From NCBI RefSeq assembly GCF_038246755.1, contig NZ_CP134706.1:2356001-2420000 (forward strand): 64,000 nt of DNA, written 5' to 3'. Positions within the stretch are counted from its first letter, which is position 1. The number at the start of each line of letters is the position of its first letter. The position numbers and the translations under genes are program-made. Source of the stretch: Micromonospora sp. FIMYZ51. Lineage in GTDB: Bacteria; Actinomycetota; Actinomycetes; Mycobacteriales; Micromonosporaceae. This document shows positions 61,060-64,000 of this stretch, one piece after another. The notes under the pieces are model-generated. The model had not been told where the DNA came from, did not search any database, and worked only from the letters and a program-made list of their open reading frames with translations.

Positions 61060-61980
61060 TCAGCTGGCGCTCGCGCTGGCCTCGGGCGCGCCGGAAGCCG
61101 CAGGGCTCGGCGTACCCGAGGGGGTGGAGTCGGCGGGCGATGCCGGATCCAGCACCGGCTCACCGACGGTCAGGCTCTGGATGACCACGTCGTCCTTCTC
61201 CGGCTTGACCTTCTCCCCAGCCCCATTGTCCACGGTCGGCAGGGCGCCGATCTTTTCCACGACGTCGAGTCCCTCGGTGACCCGACCGATGATCGGGTAC
61301 TGGGCTTCCTCGGTCGGGGTGTGGTCCTTGAAGAAGATCAGGAACTGGCTGCCGTTGGCGCCCGGCGGGTTCGAGATCATCGCGACCGTGCCCTTCGGGT
61401 ACGTCGGCGGCGCGTCCGGGGCCGGGCTGGCCTCCGGCGACGCTTCCGGCGCGGTGGGCAGGTTCTCGCTGTAGAACGAGTACGTCGGGCCGCCCAGCCC
61501 GGTGCCGCTCGGGTCGCCGCAGCGCAGCGCGCCCTCGGGCCGGATCTCGTGGCACTTCGTGTTGTCGTAGAACGACTGGCTCGCCAGGTGGGCGATGCTC
61601 GCGGCGGCGCACGGGGCATCCGCCAGGTTCAGCTCGATGGAGATCGGCGAGCCCTGGTTGGTGACCACGGTCATCGGCCGGGTGCCGGTGACCGGCAGCC
61701 CGCTGGTGGCCGGCTGGCCGACGTCCTTGAGGTTGCTGTTGCCCTCGGTGTTCTGCGGGGTCCAGAGGCAGACCTCGTCGGCGGCGCTGGTGTCCGTCGG
61801 CTCGGAGTCGAACGCGCCGAGCGCCCAGGCTGAACCGGCCACGACCAGCACGAGGATCAGGACAGTGCCGACGCCGGCGCGGATCTGCCGACGACGTTTG
61901 GCGGCGGCGGCCCGGCGGGCCAGTTGCCGGTCGAGCTTGGCCCGCGCCAGTTTGCGCTGCCGGTCCCTGCTGGAAGCCAC
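61060..61980 (-). CDS. Membrane-anchored cyclophilin-like protein, degenerate active site
   Basis: A 306-residue paralog of the adjacent cyclophilin with the same layout: basic N-terminus, helix (about 36-56), cyclophilin domain, and an Ala/Ser/Pro-rich tail. The catalytic Arg is replaced: TKCHEIRPEGALRCGDP has Glu after His. NGSQFLIFFKD keeps the fold. Isomerase activity may be lost, leaving a chaperone or binding role. GTG 61980 (VASSRDRQRK) fits the paralog's N-terminus better than the upstream frame. Confidence 0.88.
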   Translation of the reverse strand: MASSRDRQRKLARAKLDRQLARRAAAAKRRRQIRAGVGTVLILVLVVAGSAWALGAFDSEPTDTSAADEVCLWTPQNTEGNSNLKDVGQPATSGLPVTGTRPMTVVTNQGSPISIELNLADAPCAAASIAHLASQSFYDNTKCHEIRPEGALRCGDPSGTGLGGPTYSFYSENLPTAPEASPEASPAPDAPPTYPKGTVAMISNPPGANGSQFLIFFKDHTPTEEAQYPIIGRVTEGLDVVEKIGALPTVDNGAGEKVKPEKDDVVIQSLTVGEPVLDPASPADSTPSGTPSPAASGAPEASASAS

Positions 61981-62232
61981 CCGTGCTCCCCTTCCTCTAC
62001 CCTTGGTCGTCAGCCGGTGGTCGCGTACCCGTCGGGCGGCAGGTGCGCCACGCCACACGCCCGCCAGAGTGTACGGGTACCGGCTGGGAAAGTGGTGTAC
62101 GAGGTCGCAGTCGATGTGTATCGGGGTGCGTCAGTGTCCTCTGGTGCCGCTGGGACGGATGCGCGATCCAGCGCTTCGGGTGCCGGTTAGGCTGCGGCGG
62201 AGACGACAGTACCGACGGAAAGGGGAGCAGAC

Positions 62233-62952
62233 GTGCTCGTGACCGGCTTTCCCGCGGACGCCTTCGGCACCAACTGCTACGTGGTCGCCGCCGGGCCGGG
62301 GGAACAGTGCGTGGTGGTCGATCCCGGCATCGGGGTGATCGACCGGCTCGACGCGCTGCTCGCCGAGCACCGCCTGCATCCGGCCGCGGTGCTGCTCACC
62401 CACGGGCACCTCGACCACACCTTCTCCGTGGCACCGGTCTGCGGGGCGCGCGGGATCACCGCGTACGTGCACCCGGACGACCTTGAGCTGCTGGCCGACC
62501 CGACCAAGGGGCTGTCGGCGGATCTGACCCAGATGTTCGGTGGCCGGCTGCCCTACGCCGAGCCGGAGGACGTGGCCGAGCTGGCCGACGGTACGACGCT
62601 CACCCTCGCCGGGTTGGAGATCACCGTCGACCACGCACCCGGCCATACCGGCGGGTCGGTGCTGTTCCGGCTGCCCGGCGCCGGCTCGCCCTGGGAGGCG
62701 GAGCAGATCTGCCTCTCCGGTGACGTGCTCTTCGCCGGCTCGATCGGCCGCACCGACCTGCCGGGCGGCAGCCTGCCGACGATGATCAACAGCCTCCGGG
62801 ACAAGATCCTTCCGCTGGCCGACGACACCGTCGTACTGCCCGGCCACGGCCCCGCGACCACCATCGGCCGCGAGCGCGCCACCAACCCGTACCTCGCCGA
62901 GGTGGTCGGGCTGGGCGGCGGGCGACCGACGGCCCCCACCCGTGGCCTGTAA
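62233..62952 (+). CDS. Metallo-beta-lactamase-fold hydrolase (glyoxalase II-like)
   Basis: A 239-residue protein with the zinc motif THGHLDHT (about 56-63), DHAPGHTGGS, LSGDVLFAGSIGRTDLPGGS and PGHGPATTIG. This matches the glyoxalase II-like hydrolases usually found next to hisS in actinobacteria. Thioester or related hydrolysis is likely; the substrate is unknown. Start GTG 62233, preceded by AAAGGGGAG. Confidence 0.93.
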   Translation: MLVTGFPADAFGTNCYVVAAGPGEQCVVVDPGIGVIDRLDALLAEHRLHPAAVLLTHGHLDHTFSVAPVCGARGITAYVHPDDLELLADPTKGLSADLTQMFGGRLPYAEPEDVAELADGTTLTLAGLEITVDHAPGHTGGSVLFRLPGAGSPWEAEQICLSGDVLFAGSIGRTDLPGGSLPTMINSLRDKILPLADDTVVLPGHGPATTIGRERATNPYLAEVVGLGGGRPTAPTRGL

Positions 62953-63006
62953 CGGCCGCACCCACGCTCTCCCGCGCCGTGCGTGCGGGTTTCCGATCGG
63001 AGCATC

Positions 63007-64000
63007 ATGAGCAAGCCCACGCCCATCTCCGGCTTCCCGGAGTGGACGCCCGCCCAGCGGATGATCGAGCAGTTCGTCCTCGACCGGATCCGCGCCACCT
63101 TCGAGTTGTACGGCTTCGCGCCGCTGGAGACCCGGGCCGTCGAACCGCTCGACCAGCTGCTGCGCAAGGGGGAGACCTCCAAGGAGGTCTACGTGATCCG
63201 GCGCCTGCACGGCGACCCGGAGGGCCCGGCCGGCGACGACACCCTCGGACTGCACTTCGACCTCACCGTGCCGTTCGCCCGTTACGTGCTGGAGAACGCC
63301 GGCAAGCTGCACTTCCCGTTCCGCCGCTACCAGATCCAGAAGGTCTGGCGGGGGGAACGCCCCCAGGAGGGTCGGTACCGGGAGTTCCTCCAGGCCGACA
63401 TCGACATCGTCGACCGGGACACCCTCGCCGGACACCACGAGGCGGAGATGCCGCTGGTGATCGGCGATGCGCTGCGCTCGCTGCCGATCCCGCCGGTGCG
63501 CATCCAGGTCAACAACCGCAAGATCTGCGAGGGCTTCTACCGGGGCATCGGGCTGACCGACCCGGAGGCGGCGCTGCGCGCCGTGGACAAGCTCGACAGG
63601 ATCGGTCCGGCCGGCGTGACGGAGCTGCTGACCACCACGGCCGGGGCGAACGAGGCGCAGGCCAAGGCGGTGCTGACGCTTGCCGAGATCTCCGCGCCGG
63701 ACGCCTCCTTCGCCGACGCGGTGCGCGCACTCGGGGTGAGCCACCCGCTGCTCGACGAGGGCCTTGAGGAACTGGTCCGGGTGGTGGAGACCGCCGCCGC
63801 GCACGCGCCCGGTCTCTGCGTGGCCGACCTGCGGATCGCCCGTGGCCTGGACTACTACACCGGCACCGTCTACGAGACCCAGATGATCGGGTACGAGCGG
63901 TTCGGCTCGGTCTGTTCCGGCGGCCGGTACGACAATCTGGCCAGTGCCGGGAACGTCCGCTTCCCCGGGGTCGGCATCTCGATCGGGGTGACCCGGCTGC
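63007..64000 (+). CDS. hisS: Histidyl-tRNA synthetase (3' end outside window)
   Basis: The first 331 codons of HisRS. Motif 1 region, motif 2 (RRYQIQKVWRGERPQEGRYREFLQ split by its loop), and the histidine-A motif RIARGLDYYTGTVYE are visible, with SGGRYDNL close to the edge. Start ATG 63007. The anticodon-binding domain is beyond the window. Confidence 0.96.
   Translation, partial: MSKPTPISGFPEWTPAQRMIEQFVLDRIRATFELYGFAPLETRAVEPLDQLLRKGETSKEVYVIRRLHGDPEGPAGDDTLGLHFDLTVPFARYVLENAGKLHFPFRRYQIQKVWRGERPQEGRYREFLQADIDIVDRDTLAGHHEAEMPLVIGDALRSLPIPPVRIQVNNRKICEGFYRGIGLTDPEAALRAVDKLDRIGPAGVTELLTTTAGANEAQAKAVLTLAEISAPDASFADAVRALGVSHPLLDEGLEELVRVVETAAAHAPGLCVADLRIARGLDYYTGTVYETQMIGYERFGSVCSGGRYDNLASAGNVRFPGVGISIGVTRL

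Overview
This window is high-GC actinobacterial chromosome, most likely Micromonospora or a close relative in the Micromonosporaceae. The basis is the strong G/C third-position bias, frequent GTG starts, the phosphatidylinositol-mannoside trio (pgsA-patA-pimA) beside thrS and a HIT gene, and the order pdxS-pdxT-yebC, ruvC-ruvA-ruvB, yajC-secD-secF-apt-relA-hisS. I saw no rRNA, tRNA, CRISPR array, prophage or insertion sequence. All calls come from reading translations and DNA by eye; nothing was searched.

Layout. 0-3 kb: a two-component system (sensor kinase cut by the window edge), an ADP-ribosylglycohydrolase and a YcnI-like secreted protein. 3-17 kb: the conserved block thrS-HIT, then an inserted aldo/keto reductase and EF-G paralog, then pgsA-patA-pimA, a LemA-like small protein, pdxS-pdxT, a regulator beside a gutted FMN-reductase gene, and yebC. 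17-50 kb: a long stretch between yebC and ruvC. It holds a VapBC pair, ArsR/MFS, DUF402 and an AlpA-like regulator, a LemA-M48-two-component-ABC string, PadR/HAAS, two TetR/MFS exporter units, a zinc-finger TetR, a Ser/Thr kinase facing an ECF sigma/lipoprotein pair, replicative dnaE, a class V aminotransferase, an SPFH protein, a lysozyme-like secreted protein, DedA, and PucR with a hydroxybutyrate dehydrogenase. 50-64 kb: ruvC-ruvA-ruvB, yajC-secD-secF, apt, relA, two membrane-anchored cyclophilins, a metallo-beta-lactamase-fold hydrolase and the start of hisS.

The most striking item is ruvB. It carries a 336-residue in-frame intein exactly after the Walker A lysine. The intein has an intact LAGLIDADG endonuclease, but begins with proline instead of Cys/Ser and has a Cys at the block F position expected of a class 3-type nucleophile. 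RuvB, and so Holliday-junction branch migration, should depend on this atypical splicing. Other notable items are a 61-bp near-perfect palindrome family with C-rich and G-rich flanks (two copies), a one-base frameshift in the secF tail, several in-frame minisatellites, and very clean operator palindromes beside PadR, TetR and VapBC regulators.
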